From: Myceligenerans indicum
GTDB lineage: Bacteria > Actinomycetota > Actinomycetes > Actinomycetales > Cellulomonadaceae
Assembly: GCF_016742955.1 (NCBI RefSeq)
Contig: NZ_JABBYC010000001.1
Span: 451,386-515,385 of the forward strand
Length of the DNA: 64,000 nucleotides
Direction of reading: 5' to 3'
Position numbers and translations under genes: made by a program. Numbering within the stretch: position 1 is the first letter of the stretch; every line of letters starts with the position of its first letter. The notes beneath the pieces are model-generated. The model was not told where the DNA came from. It ran no database searches and saw only the letters and a program-made list of their open reading frames with translations. Below are positions 56,069 through 64,000 of the stretch, piece by piece.

Positions 56069-56084
56069 TCGTCCGTACGGACGA
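56069..56084. promoter_or_regulatory. Perfect 16-bp palindrome upstream of the RibD-like gene
   Basis: TCGTCCGTACGGACGA is a perfect palindrome, further flanked by GTGTC and CACA, 30 bp before the next ATG. Its length and place suit a TetR- or MarR-type operator. No such regulator gene is adjacent, so the binder would be encoded elsewhere. Confidence 0.5.
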
Positions 56085-56113
56085 CACATGATCCACCGGC
56101 CCGAGGAGGCCCC

Positions 56114-56689
56114 ATGTCCGCCACCTACACGTTCGACGTCTTCTCCAGCCTCGACGGCTTCGGCGCCACGACCGGCAACTGGAGCGGCTACTGGGGCAAG
56201 CAGGGCCCCGAGCTCCTCGATCGCCGCCTGGCCCAGTACAGCCAGGAGCAGCGGATGGTCTTCGGCGCCAACACCTACCGGGCGTTCACCCGGCTCCTGG
56301 CGTCGGACCTCGAGGAGTCCGTGCACGATCCGTGGGTCACCCGCATGAGGAACCTGCCGGCCACCGTCGTCTCCACCACGCTGGATGATCTCCTCGACTG
56401 GCCGGATGCGACCGTGGCGACCGGCGACGCCATCGACGTCGTCGCGCGGCTCAAGAAGGAGTCCGACGTCCCGCTGCGGTCGCACGGCAGCCTGTCGATG
56501 AACCGCGCGCTGATGGCCGCCGGGCTGGTGGACCGGCTTCAGGTGACCGTCTTCCCGGTCATCACCGGTCAGACCGGGGTGAGTCCGATCTTCGAGGGTG
56601 CCGCCGACTTCGACCTCGAACTGATCGAGCAGACCACCCTCGACGGCCGCACCCAGGAACTCGTGTACCGGCCCTCCCTGCATGTCTGA
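56114..56689 (+). CDS. RibD C-terminal/dihydrofolate-reductase-like protein
   Basis: The 191-residue protein has the RibD_C pattern: FDVFSSLDGFGA at the start, MVFGANTYRAF, VVSTTLDD, SHGSLSMNRALMAAGLVDRLQVTVFPVITG. Such stand-alone proteins reduce unknown pterin- or flavin-like substrates with NADPH. GAGGAGG precedes the ATG, and a palindrome lies in its leader. Confidence 0.88.
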   Translation: MSATYTFDVFSSLDGFGATTGNWSGYWGKQGPELLDRRLAQYSQEQRMVFGANTYRAFTRLLASDLEESVHDPWVTRMRNLPATVVSTTLDDLLDWPDATVATGDAIDVVARLKKESDVPLRSHGSLSMNRALMAAGLVDRLQVTVFPVITGQTGVSPIFEGAADFDLELIEQTTLDGRTQELVYRPSLHV

Positions 56690-56822
56690 GGACGCATCCG
56701 CCACCCGACACGGGGAACGGCCGGTTCCGGGAGTCCCGTGGGCGGGTCCTGCCTCGCCGGTCGCCGCCGGACGCGCGGCGCCGATACCTTGCGTCCTGCG
56801 CCGGATGTGCTGAGCTGGAGCG

Positions 56823-57233
56823 ATGATCCCGCGCATCCGGCAGATCGTGTTCGACACCACCGACGTCCGGGCCCTCGCCGAGTTCTACCGGAAGCTCTTC
56901 GGACTCACCTACCGGCCCGGGGACGAGGCGCCTCCACCGGGGGAGCCCGATCCGCGCGGCCACGACTGGCTGGTCCTGCGGAGCGAGGACGGTGTGTCCC
57001 TGGCCTTCCAGCAGGTCGATCGGCTGCCCAGACCCACCTGGCCGGAACCCGACGTCCCGCAGCAGCTGCACCTGGACACCACGGTGCGCGACGCCGCCGC
57101 GCTCGGCGCGGCCCGCGACCATGCCCTCGCGCTGGGCGCGACCCAGCTGCTCGACCGGTCGGAGGACCCGGACGAGCCGCTCTACGTCTTCGCGGACCCG
57201 ATGGGTCACCCGTTCTGCATCTTCGTCGGGTGA
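56823..57233 (+). CDS. VOC-family (glyoxalase/bleomycin-resistance fold) protein
   Basis: A 136-residue protein with paired beta-alpha-beta-beta-beta modules: RQIVFDTTDVRALAEFYRKLFGL and LHLDTTVRDAAALGAARDHALALGA, ending FADPMGHPFCIFVG. Members bind a metal or drug; the substrate here is not readable. GGAG lies close before the ATG. Confidence 0.88.
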   Translation: MIPRIRQIVFDTTDVRALAEFYRKLFGLTYRPGDEAPPPGEPDPRGHDWLVLRSEDGVSLAFQQVDRLPRPTWPEPDVPQQLHLDTTVRDAAALGAARDHALALGATQLLDRSEDPDEPLYVFADPMGHPFCIFVG

Positions 57234-57445
57234 CCCACCCGGCCAGGAAGACCGGACCGGCCGGAATCCTTGCGTGGCCCCGCGGGGTGGTGGGTGACGA
57301 GCCCGTCCGGGCCGGAGCTCTCCCGGGAGCACGCACGCCGTCGGCCCCCATGACCCCGGCGCGACATGGTGTTCCTTGCCAGAACGCGGGAACTGAGTAG
57401 CGTTCGGTCAGCAGGCCGCGACCCGCGAACAAGGAGACCCGGCTC

Positions 57446-58735
57446 ATGACGGACGCGTTGACCTCCCACGAGCGCACGGCCTGGTTCCGCCGCGATCACT
57501 TCGGCATGTTCATCCACTACGGCACCTACGCCGTGGCGGGCCGTCAGGAGTGGGTGAAGTACTTCGAGCGGATCGGCGACGACACCTACCGCCGCTACGC
57601 GGAGCACTTCGACCCCGACCTGTACGACGCACGGGCGATCGCGCGGCTGGCCAGGGAGACAGGCCAGCGGTACGTGGTGCTCACGGCCAAGCACCACGAG
57701 GGGTTCTGCCTGTGGGACACCGCCACCACGGACTACTCGCTGGCCCGTACCCGCGGACGGGACCTGGTCCGGGAGCACGTCGAGGCGCTGCGGGCCGAGG
57801 GGCTGCGGGTAGGAATCTACTTCTCGCTGTTGGACTGGTCCCACCCGGACTACACCATCGACTGGTCGCATCCGCTCGGGAACCGGCCCGACGTCGCGCG
57901 GCTGAACGCGACGCGCGACATGGGACGGTTCCGGGCCTATCTGCGCGAGCAGCTGCGGGAACTGCTGACCGGCTACGGCGAGATCGACTACCTGTTCGTC
58001 GACTTCACGCAGCCGTCCGTCCGGGACGGGCTGCCGGGCAAGTCTGCGGCGGACTGGGACGCCGAGAGCCTGCTGGCGATGTGTCGGGAGCTTCAGCCGC
58101 GCATGATCGTCAACGACCGGTTCGGCGTGCCGGCCGACCTGGTCACCCCGGAGCAGTACCAGCCGGTGCGGCCCGTCGAGGTCGACGGCGAGCGCGTGCT
58201 CTGGGAGGCCTGCCAGACGATCAACGGCGCCTGGGGCTACGACCGCGCAAACCTGGACGACAAGAGTCCCGAGCTCATCGTGCGCATGCTGGTCGAGACC
58301 GTGTCCCTGGGCGGAAACCTGCTGCTCAACGTCGGCCCGACGGCCCGGGGCGAGGTGACCGACCGGCACACCGCCATCCTGCGGGAGATCGGCCGGTGGA
58401 TGCGTCGTCACCAGGACTCCGTGTACGGCGCCGGACCTGCCGACGGCGTGGTGGCCCCCTCGGGGGTGGTCTACACCCGGCGCGACGACAAGCTCTACGC
58501 GCACGTGCTGGCCTGGCCGTTCAAGACCTTGTACCTGCCCGGGCTCGCGGGTGAGGTCTCGTTCGCGCGCCTCTTGTCGGACGGGACCCAGATCGCGATC
58601 GATGCCGGGCCCCACGAGCCGGAGGAGTCCCACCTCAGCCCGGCGGCGCCCCCGCCCGGCACGCTCACGCTGACCCTTCCGGTCCGGCGTCCCGACGACC
58701 TGGTTCCCGTGATCGAGCTGACCCTCAAGGCATGA
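57446..58735 (+). CDS. GH29 alpha-L-fucosidase
   Basis: The 429-residue enzyme has the GH29 start WFRRDHFGMFIHYGTYAV, the KHHEGFCLWDTATTDYS motif and the nucleophile Asp in DYLFVDFTQ, with LLLNVGPTARGEV near the end of the barrel. It frees alpha-linked fucose. No signal peptide is seen, so it acts in the cytoplasm on imported fucosides. AAGGAG lies 8-9 bases before the ATG. No fucose pathway genes are beside it. Confidence 0.93.
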   Translation: MTDALTSHERTAWFRRDHFGMFIHYGTYAVAGRQEWVKYFERIGDDTYRRYAEHFDPDLYDARAIARLARETGQRYVVLTAKHHEGFCLWDTATTDYSLARTRGRDLVREHVEALRAEGLRVGIYFSLLDWSHPDYTIDWSHPLGNRPDVARLNATRDMGRFRAYLREQLRELLTGYGEIDYLFVDFTQPSVRDGLPGKSAADWDAESLLAMCRELQPRMIVNDRFGVPADLVTPEQYQPVRPVEVDGERVLWEACQTINGAWGYDRANLDDKSPELIVRMLVETVSLGGNLLLNVGPTARGEVTDRHTAILREIGRWMRRHQDSVYGAGPADGVVAPSGVVYTRRDDKLYAHVLAWPFKTLYLPGLAGEVSFARLLSDGTQIAIDAGPHEPEESHLSPAAPPPGTLTLTLPVRRPDDLVPVIELTLKA

Positions 58736-58742
58736 CCAGCAG

Positions 58743-58787
58743 GGCCGTCGAGTCCTGAGCACACCGTCCCGCCGCCACTCGACGGCC
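58743..58787 (+). terminator. Hairpin after the fucosidase gene
   Basis: GGCCGTCGAGT and ACTCGACGGCC form an 11-bp stem with a 23-base loop a few bases after the stop codon. Two direct copies of CCTCCCGCACCCCA follow. Confidence 0.55.
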
Positions 58788-58840
58788 AGCCCTCCCGCAC
58801 CCCACCTCCCGCACCCCACCTCCCGGAATCGGAGCACGGT

Positions 58841-59248
58841 ATGACCTCGATACGCGAACGATGGCTCTGGCTGCTCAAGAACACCCTCAACCGCTGGACC
58901 GTCAAGCTCGCCCGGTCGGGCACGGGCCCGTTCTCGCTGGTCCGGCACGTCGGACGGAAGTCGGGAGCCACCTACGAGACGCCGATCATCGTCGCCCGCG
59001 CCGCCGAAGGTTTCATCGCCGAGCTCACCTATGGCGAGAACGTGAACTGGTACCGCAACATCGTGGCCGCAGGTGGCTGCGAGCTGGTCGTCGACGGCGC
59101 TCCGCACCACGTGATCGCCGTCGAGCCCTATCCCTCCGACGCCGGTCGCCGGGCCTTCCCGCCGCCGGCGCGGCTCGTGCTACGCCTGACCGGGCGCCAC
59201 GAGTACCGCCTCCTGCGCACCGTCGCCGCCGACCGCACCGCGCGCTGA
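58841..59248 (+). CDS. Deazaflavin (F420)-dependent nitroreductase-like protein
   Basis: A 135-residue Ddn/split-barrel protein: a short N-terminal helix, then RHVGRKSGATYETPIIV, FIAELTYGENVNWYRNIVAAGGCEL, the usual pattern of the F420-dependent family. These enzymes reduce nitro compounds or quinones in actinobacteria. The stop codon lies in the first unit of a 13-bp tandem repeat. Confidence 0.88.
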   Translation: MTSIRERWLWLLKNTLNRWTVKLARSGTGPFSLVRHVGRKSGATYETPIIVARAAEGFIAELTYGENVNWYRNIVAAGGCELVVDGAPHHVIAVEPYPSDAGRRAFPPPARLVLRLTGRHEYRLLRTVAADRTAR

Positions 59249-59306
59249 TCCCGCGCGCTGACCCCGCGCGCTGACCCCGCGCGCTGACCCCGCGCGCTGA
59301 TCCCGC
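59242..59306. repeat. Five tandem 13-bp repeats
   Basis: The unit GCGCTGAYCCCGC occurs five times with no gaps; the outer two carry T and the inner three C at the variable base. The first unit contains the stop codon of the upstream gene, and every unit repeats a TGA, though 13-bp spacing puts them in rotating frames. Confidence 0.85.
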
Positions 59307-59388
59307 GCGCGAGGCGCCGCTCCACGAGACCGTGGTGCTCGCCGCCGCGGTGTGTCATGTCGCTGTGATGCCGTCCGGGCTCCGCGCC

Positions 59389-59769
59389 TCAGGCGACGAA
59401 CGCCGCGGGGCCGAGCCGGCCCCAGGCGATGAACAGCGCGATCAGGAGGTAGGCGCCGGTCAGCGCAACAAGCTTCGGCTGCCCGAGTCGGCCGTGGGTC
59501 ACCATCGCGCCGACCATGAGGACGGCCCAGCACACCGCAGTGACGGGAACCAGTACGGGTGCCACGCCGACCAGAGGTGGCAGTACCAGACCTGCCACGG
59601 CCAGCAGTTCGAGCAGCCCCAGTGCCTTGATCGGCCCGGCGGCCGTCGAGGTGGTCCAGGTGCCCTCCATCGCGTCGAGCCTGGCCTTGGGCAGAAACGT
59701 CTTGGTGCTGCCCCCGAGCAGGGCGACCGCGGCCAGGACGACGGTGGCGATCCAGAGTGCGAGATTCAT
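59389..59769 (-). CDS. DoxX-like membrane protein
   Basis: The 126-residue protein has four membrane helices (LWIATVVLAAVALLGG, LGLLELLAVAGLVLPPLVG, LVPVTAVCWAVLMVGAMVTH, LVALTGAYLLIALFIAWG) with KTF after the first, the DoxX-like pattern. AAGGAGA 6 bases before ATG sets the start. Related proteins are linked to redox stress, but the role here is unknown. Confidence 0.82.
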   Translation of the reverse strand: MNLALWIATVVLAAVALLGGSTKTFLPKARLDAMEGTWTTSTAAGPIKALGLLELLAVAGLVLPPLVGVAPVLVPVTAVCWAVLMVGAMVTHGRLGQPKLVALTGAYLLIALFIAWGRLGPAAFVA

Positions 59770-59926
59770 CGGTTTCTCCTTCTTCGTCGGAACACGTGAC
59801 GAAACCTGCGAGCATCGCTGCGGTCTCGCTACGACGACGCGAGCGTGGAGAACCCTGTGACGTGACCCTTGTCACGGCGACCCGGCGCACGTGCCAGGCA
59901 GACACGAAGGCTCGGAGACGACAGAA

Positions 59927-59953
59927 CGGCGTGGTCCGAAAGGACACACGCCG
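59927..59953 (-). terminator. Hairpin with GAAA/TTTC loop downstream of the tRNA pair
   Basis: On the minus strand CGGCGTG-T-GTCC and GGAC-CACGCCG close a TTTC loop and are followed by TTCTGTCGTCT. It is placed to end the tRNA transcript before the DoxX-like gene. Confidence 0.5.
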
Positions 59954-59985
59954 CTTGCTGTACCGAGCCTGCCCACCGACAAGCC

Positions 59986-60179
<194 letters not shown>

Positions 60180-60221
60180 CTACCCAACCCAACCCCTGCT
60201 TGATCACACCGCGGAGGCGGC

Positions 60222-60415
<194 letters not shown>

Positions 60416-60594
60416 GTAACGGAGAGCAACACTACCAGGAGGCCGGACCGGACTCACAACCGAAAAGGACGTGACCTGCGTGACAGCTACGGGGCGGCGA
60501 TCGCCGTACGGTCCCCGTCCCCGGCTTCCCGCCCGAATGGTCGTCCCGGCCGGCCGGCCGCCGTGGAGTCACGGGCATGCCGGGAGCAGTGCGG

Positions 60595-60954
60595 CTACAG
60601 GTACAGTCCCGCGGCGTTGTCGCCGTCGTCCACCGTGTGCACGCCGTGCACGTCACGCTCGCGCAGCAGCACGTAGTCGGTGCCGCCGAGCTCCACCTCG
60701 GCGCGGTCCTCCGGGTCGAACAGCACCCGGTCCCCGACGTCGACCTGTCGCACGTGCTCGCCGGCGGCGACGACCTTCGCCCAGGCGAGCCGCTTCGGGC
60801 CCGCCGCGGTGGCGGGGATCACCAGCCCGCCCGTGGACTGCCGCTCGGCCTTGTCCGTCTCCGGCTCGACGAGGAGCCGGTCGTGCAGCATGCGGATCGG
60901 GAGGTTGCCCGACGGCGTCTGCGCGCCGGCGGGATTCTTGACGACGGAACTCAC
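60595..60954 (-). CDS. GroES-like (Cpn10 family) protein
   Basis: A 119-residue protein with the Cpn10 barrel: LPIRMLHDRLLVEPETDKAE, TGGLVIPATA, WAKVVAAGEHVRQVDVGDRVLFDPEDRAEVELGG, and the tail DYVLLRERDVHGV. The N-terminal 18 residues and the C-terminus differ from canonical GroES, and no groEL is beside it, so it is a paralog found in several actinobacteria. TAGCGT 7 bases before GTG indicates a leaderless start. Confidence 0.9.
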   Translation of the reverse strand: MSSVVKNPAGAQTPSGNLPIRMLHDRLLVEPETDKAERQSTGGLVIPATAAGPKRLAWAKVVAAGEHVRQVDVGDRVLFDPEDRAEVELGGTDYVLLRERDVHGVHTVDDGDNAAGLYL

Positions 60955-61208
60955 GTCCCCAACGCTACGCGACCCACCTGGCCGGAAACGCCGCCGGGTG
61001 CGCCGACGCCGAGCCCGGTGCCGTCGCGTCCACTCACAGCTGTCTTCGTGGGGGAGTGCGCCGTCGGGCACGATCACCGCACCTGCACGCCGCCGGGCGG
61101 CGTGTCGCCGCCTGGCCGTCGCCGGCTCGTACGTCCCCCGACACGGCCGTCGTCGGAGGCGGTCGCCGTAGGTCACGGCGGCCGTCGAACATCGATACGG
61201 TTGGTGCC

Positions 61209-61691
61209 ATGACCACACGGCTCGAGCCCGGCGACAAGGCTCCCGACTTCGACCTCCCGACCGCCGGTGGCGACACCATCTCCCTCAGCGGCCTGCGGGC
61301 CGGCGCCTCGCGGGGCGTCATCGTCTACTTCTACCCGGCCGCCGCCACGCCGGGATGCACCAAGGAGGCGTGCGACTTCCGCGACTCCCTGGCCTCCCTC
61401 CAGAGCGCCGGCTACGCCGTCGTCGGGATCTCGCCGGACAAGGTCGCGAAGCTGGAGAAGTTCGCCGCCGCCGAGTCCCTCACCTTCCCGCTCGCCTCCG
61501 ACGCCGAGCACACCACCCTCGAGGCCTACGGCGCCTGGGGCGAGAAGAAGAACTACGGCAAGACGTACGTGGGCGTCATCCGGTCCACGGTGGTCGTGGC
61601 ACCCGACGGAACGGTGTCCTTCGCGCAGTACAACGTCCGCGCCACGGGGCATGTCGCTCGCCTGCGCACCGCGCTCGGCGTCGACGAGTGA
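61209..61691 (+). CDS. bcp: Thioredoxin-dependent peroxiredoxin Bcp
   Basis: Bcp reduces hydroperoxides. The 160-residue sequence has GDKAPDFDLPTAGG, YFYPAAATPGCTKEACDFRD with the peroxidatic Cys50 and the resolving Cys55 five residues on, and VGISPDKVAKLEKFAA. TACGGT 7 bases before the ATG and the absence of a ribosome binding site suggest a leaderless transcript. The HAD gene follows after 13 bp. Confidence 0.95.
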   Translation: MTTRLEPGDKAPDFDLPTAGGDTISLSGLRAGASRGVIVYFYPAAATPGCTKEACDFRDSLASLQSAGYAVVGISPDKVAKLEKFAAAESLTFPLASDAEHTTLEAYGAWGEKKNYGKTYVGVIRSTVVVAPDGTVSFAQYNVRATGHVARLRTALGVDE

Positions 61692-61704
61692 GCGGTGTCG
61701 GCGA

Positions 61705-62466
61705 GTGAACGGTCGCACGCTTGTCCTCGACTTCGACGGCACCGTCTGCGTCGGTGACGGACCGGTCCTCCTGTACGCGGAGGAGGTGGCCCGCCGCACG
61801 GGCCGGGACGTGACCGACGAGCTGCGCCACTTCCTGCGGACCGGACGCCTCCCGGCCGGGGACGTGCGGTCGCCCGGATCACCGTCCGAGCCCGCCCCGA
61901 CGGCTGATGCGATGCCGCTCCCCGAGGACGGCTACCAGGCCGTCGTCGCCCTGGCGCTCGCCACGGGCCGGGGCGGCCCGCAGCTCGACCGGGACATGCT
62001 CGGCGCGGCCTACCGCGCGTCACGCGCGCGGTTCGCCCAGGACGGCGCCGGGACCGCCGCGCCCGACGGGTTGCGGGCGTTCCTGGCGCGGCTCACGGCC
62101 TCCGGGGTGCGGGTCGTGCTCGTGACGAACTCGCCGCTGGTCGGTGTGTCCGACTGGCTCGAACGGCAGGGCATCGCACCGCTGCTGGACGGCGTCGTCC
62201 CCGAGGCGGGCAAGCCCGCCGCCATGGCCGCCGTTCTGCGGGGTCTGCTGTCGGGCGCCGACCCGGGTGAACTCGTCTCCGTGGGCGACGTCCACGCGAA
62301 CGACGTCGCGCCGGCCCTTGCCGTGGGAGCAGCCGGCGCCCACATCGACCGGTGGACGGCGCGGCCAGGCCCCGCGACGTGGTCCGCGCCGAGCTTCACC
62401 GAACTCTTCGAACCTCTGGCGGCGTGGTCCGTCGGCGAAAAAATATCCGTCGAGTCCATAATGTGA
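61705..62466 (+). CDS. HAD-family phosphatase
   Basis: The 253-residue protein has motif I LVLDFDGTVCVGD with both catalytic Asp residues, motif II VLVTNSPLVG, the motif III Lys in PEAGKPAAM and motif IV SVGDVHANDVAPALAVGAAG. It is a phosphatase of the HAD superfamily with a long cap region after motif I. It follows bcp closely and is probably co-transcribed. Substrate unknown. Confidence 0.87.
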   Translation: MNGRTLVLDFDGTVCVGDGPVLLYAEEVARRTGRDVTDELRHFLRTGRLPAGDVRSPGSPSEPAPTADAMPLPEDGYQAVVALALATGRGGPQLDRDMLGAAYRASRARFAQDGAGTAAPDGLRAFLARLTASGVRVVLVTNSPLVGVSDWLERQGIAPLLDGVVPEAGKPAAMAAVLRGLLSGADPGELVSVGDVHANDVAPALAVGAAGAHIDRWTARPGPATWSAPSFTELFEPLAAWSVGEKISVESIM

Positions 62467-62588
62467 CCTGGAATTTGCCGGTGCGTAACCGTACGGAAGG
62501 GAGGCGACACCGACTCGTCGCTAGCGTGACGCGCGTTCGCGAGGGCCGTCCACGGCCGCGCGCCACCATCGTCATGAGGAGACATCTG

Positions 62589-63575
62589 ATGAAGCGATCT
62601 GCGAGCATCGCCGCCGCCACCGTGGCCGCTGCACTCGCCCTGAGCGCCTGCGGCGGCTCCGACGAGGGCTCCGGCTCCGAGGAACGTGACCTGCCGGAGA
62701 CCCTGACCCTCGGGCTCGTTCCCTCCCAGGACCAGGACCAGCTCGTCGAGGACGCCGGGGTGCTCGGCGACCTCCTCGGCGAGCAGCTCGGCGTCACCGT
62801 GGAGGCGTCGGTTTCGACCGACTACGCCGCGCTCGTCGTGGCCATGCAGACCGGGCAGGCCGACATCGGCATGTTCGGCCCGATCGCCCTGGTCCAGGCC
62901 GTGGACCAGGCGGGCGCCGAGGCCGTGCTCCAGTCGGTGCGCTACGGCTCCTCGACCTACCACACGCAGTGGATGACGAACGATCCGGACACGTACTGCC
63001 TGGACGATGTCATGACCGAGACGAACGACGACGGCAACGAGCTCTCCTACTGCAACGGCGCCGAGGCTCCCGAGGGGCCCACGGGTGAGGACGCGCTCGC
63101 GCTGATCGAGCAGGGGACCACGATCTCGTTCGTCGACGAGAGCTCGGCCTCCGGCTACTACTACCCGGCCACGCAGCTCGCCGAGGTCCAGGGCATCGAC
63201 CCGCTGACGGACATCACGTCGGTCTTCGCCGGCGGCCACCCGAACTCGGTGCTGAACGTCGTGCGTGGCGACGCCCCGATCGGTACCTCGTACAACGACG
63301 CGCGGCTCGACGTGCTCGAGGAGGAGCCGGACGCCGGCACCAAGGCCGTCGTCTTCGCCTCCTCGCCGGAGATCCCGAACGACGGCGTGGCCGTGTCCGG
63401 CACGTTCTCCGACGAGGCGAGCCAGAAGATCACCGACGCGTTCCTGGCCCTGGCCGACAGCGAGGAGGGTCTCGCCGCCCTGGACGCCGTGTACGGCATC
63501 GAGGGCCTGGAGCCCGCCGACCTCGACGCCCTGGACGCCGCGCGCCAGGTGGCGGCGAACTTCGGCGGCGAGTAA
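62589..63575 (+). CDS. PhnD-type phosphonate/phosphite-binding lipoprotein
   Basis: The 328-residue precursor has a lipoprotein signal with lipobox LSAC (Cys21). The mature protein matches the PhnD/PtxB type: LTLGLVPSQDQDQLVEDAGVL, VSTDYAALVVAMQTGQADIGMFGPIALVQA, SFVDESSASGYYYPATQL and FAGGHPNSVLNVVRGDAPIGTSY. Such proteins feed phosphonate, phosphite or phosphate to PhnCE-type ABC transporters. GAGGAGA 6 bases before ATG sets the start. The expected ATPase and permease genes would lie beyond the contig end. Confidence 0.92.
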   Translation: MKRSASIAAATVAAALALSACGGSDEGSGSEERDLPETLTLGLVPSQDQDQLVEDAGVLGDLLGEQLGVTVEASVSTDYAALVVAMQTGQADIGMFGPIALVQAVDQAGAEAVLQSVRYGSSTYHTQWMTNDPDTYCLDDVMTETNDDGNELSYCNGAEAPEGPTGEDALALIEQGTTISFVDESSASGYYYPATQLAEVQGIDPLTDITSVFAGGHPNSVLNVVRGDAPIGTSYNDARLDVLEEEPDAGTKAVVFASSPEIPNDGVAVSGTFSDEASQKITDAFLALADSEEGLAALDAVYGIEGLEPADLDALDAARQVAANFGGE

Positions 63576-63843
63576 GGGACTCGGGACGACGCCGGGCTCG
63601 GGGCGGGCCGGGCCGAGGGCCGGTGGCCGGGTCGGTGGCCGGGTCGGCCCGGGGTGGGGCCGGAGCCGGAGGTCGGCGGCCGGGTCAACCCGGGCCGGAG
63701 GTCGGCGGCCGGAGCCGGAGGTCGGCGGCCAGGCCAGCCGGGCCGGAGCCGGGGAGAGCCGGGCCGGAGCCGGATACCGGCGGCCGGGCCGGACGCCGGA
63801 CCGGCCTGCGTGCGCCGGGGTCAGATGGTCGGGGTCCTGCGTG
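63576..63843. repeat. Low-complexity GC-rich repeats after the binding-protein gene
   Basis: No gene is seen. Variants of GGCCGGAGCCGGAGGTCGGC and GCCGGGTCGG recur many times. Such tracts slip easily during replication and assembly, so the exact copy number is doubtful. Confidence 0.65.
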
Positions 63844-63907
63844 TGGTCGGTCGTTGTGCGCGTGGTCGGTCAATTGATTGACCGACCACGCGCACAACGA
63901 CCGACCA
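63844..63907. repeat. Perfect 31-bp inverted repeat
   Basis: The left arm (63844-63874) begins TGGTCGGTCGTTGTGCGCG, the right arm (63877-63907) is its exact complement, and only TG lies between them. Outside the arms the two sides differ, so it is not a simple fold-back of one read. It may be a transcription terminator. Confidence 0.75.
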
Positions 63908-63922
63908 TGCGGCAAACGACCG

Positions 63923-63960
63923 ACCACACGCAGACCCCCCGACCACACGCAGACCCCCCG
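63923..63960. repeat. Two tandem 19-bp units before the adapter
   Basis: ACCACACGCAGACCCCCCG is present twice head to tail. The units share ACCACACGC with the right arm region of the preceding inverted repeat. Confidence 0.75.
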
Positions 63961-63962
63961 AC

Positions 63963-64000
63963 CTGTCTCTTATACACATCTGACGCTGCCGACGATAAGG
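63963..64000. other. Illumina Nextera adapter read-through at the contig end
   Basis: CTGTCTCTTATACACATCT is the 19-bp Tn5 mosaic end, and the next 14 bases (63982-63995) match the Nextera i5-side adapter. This is library sequence and not genome. The final five bases are of unclear origin. Confidence 0.95.

Noticed and set aside
63576..63960. CRISPR array
   Set aside because: Repeats are short, overlapping and without unique spacers of constant length.

Overview
The window is very GC-rich bacterial DNA. It suggests an actinomycete of the Micrococcales, plausibly Promicromonosporaceae or Cellulomonadaceae. Reasons: a secreted GH9 cellulase with CBM3c and CBM2-type modules, an actinobacterial tmRNA tag ending FALAA, the clpS-DUF2017-murI-MBL-rph-rdgB neighbourhood, a DUF3039/helicase pair, and many leaderless promoters (TANNNT, 6-8 bases, then ATG or GTG). 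The right edge is a sequencing contig end, because the last ~38 bases begin with Illumina Nextera transposon adapter.

Layout. 1-1.3 kb: smpB and the tmRNA gene ssrA (trans-translation). 1.3-6.7 kb: a TetR-controlled minus-strand run (TrmO-type methyltransferase, SDR with an altered active site, double-CMD protein, FAD monooxygenase, alpha/beta hydrolase) divergent from its regulator, which has three operator-like palindromes. 6.8-9.1 kb: GH9 cellulase. 9.3-11.4 kb: a bacterial Ro60 (Rsr) gene preceded by three tandem Y-RNA-like genes with permuted tRNA-like modules, the most interesting element here. 11.7-13.4 kb: an L,D-transpeptidase and a HAD hydrolase.

13.5-26.3 kb is an amino-sugar utilisation region. 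It holds a GH20 hexosaminidase fused to an N-acyl-D-amino-acid deacylase, a fold-III PLP enzyme, two paralogous sugar-binding lipoproteins flanking a ROK repressor, MalF/MalG-type permeases without an ATPase, a ROK kinase and NagB. It looks built to cut, import, phosphorylate and deaminate GlcNAc-type sugars, and possibly to use D-amino-acid products. No NagA is present. 26.3-34.8 kb is housekeeping: pncB, a helicase, DUF3039, an AAA+ ATPase, clpS, DUF2017, murI and an MBL hydrolase. 34.8-40.4 kb: zinc-ribbon/SPFH pair, rph, DUF3054, rdgB, sulfotransferase.

40.5-47.6 kb: a LytS/LytTR-type two-component system in an operon with a DUF485/SSS symporter, facing a second DUF4212/SSS symporter pair that has a CRP-like site. 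47.7-50.9 kb: ABC-F protein, an unknown membrane protein and a NUDIX-like protein. 51-55.9 kb: an operon of OmpR-type two-component system, ferric-reductase-like membrane flavoprotein, FMN-binding domain protein and ApbE, a small extracytosolic flavin electron-transfer module. 56-59.8 kb: RibD-like reductase, VOC protein, GH29 fucosidase, deazaflavin nitroreductase-like protein, DoxX-like protein. 60-60.4 kb: a 194-bp tandem duplication carrying two tRNA-Lys(CUU) genes. 60.6-63.6 kb: GroES-like protein, Bcp peroxiredoxin, HAD phosphatase and a PhnD-type binding lipoprotein. The end is repeat-rich non-coding DNA running into adapter.

No insertion sequence, integrase, phage gene or CRISPR array was seen. 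All functional calls come from reading motifs and context; no searches were run.
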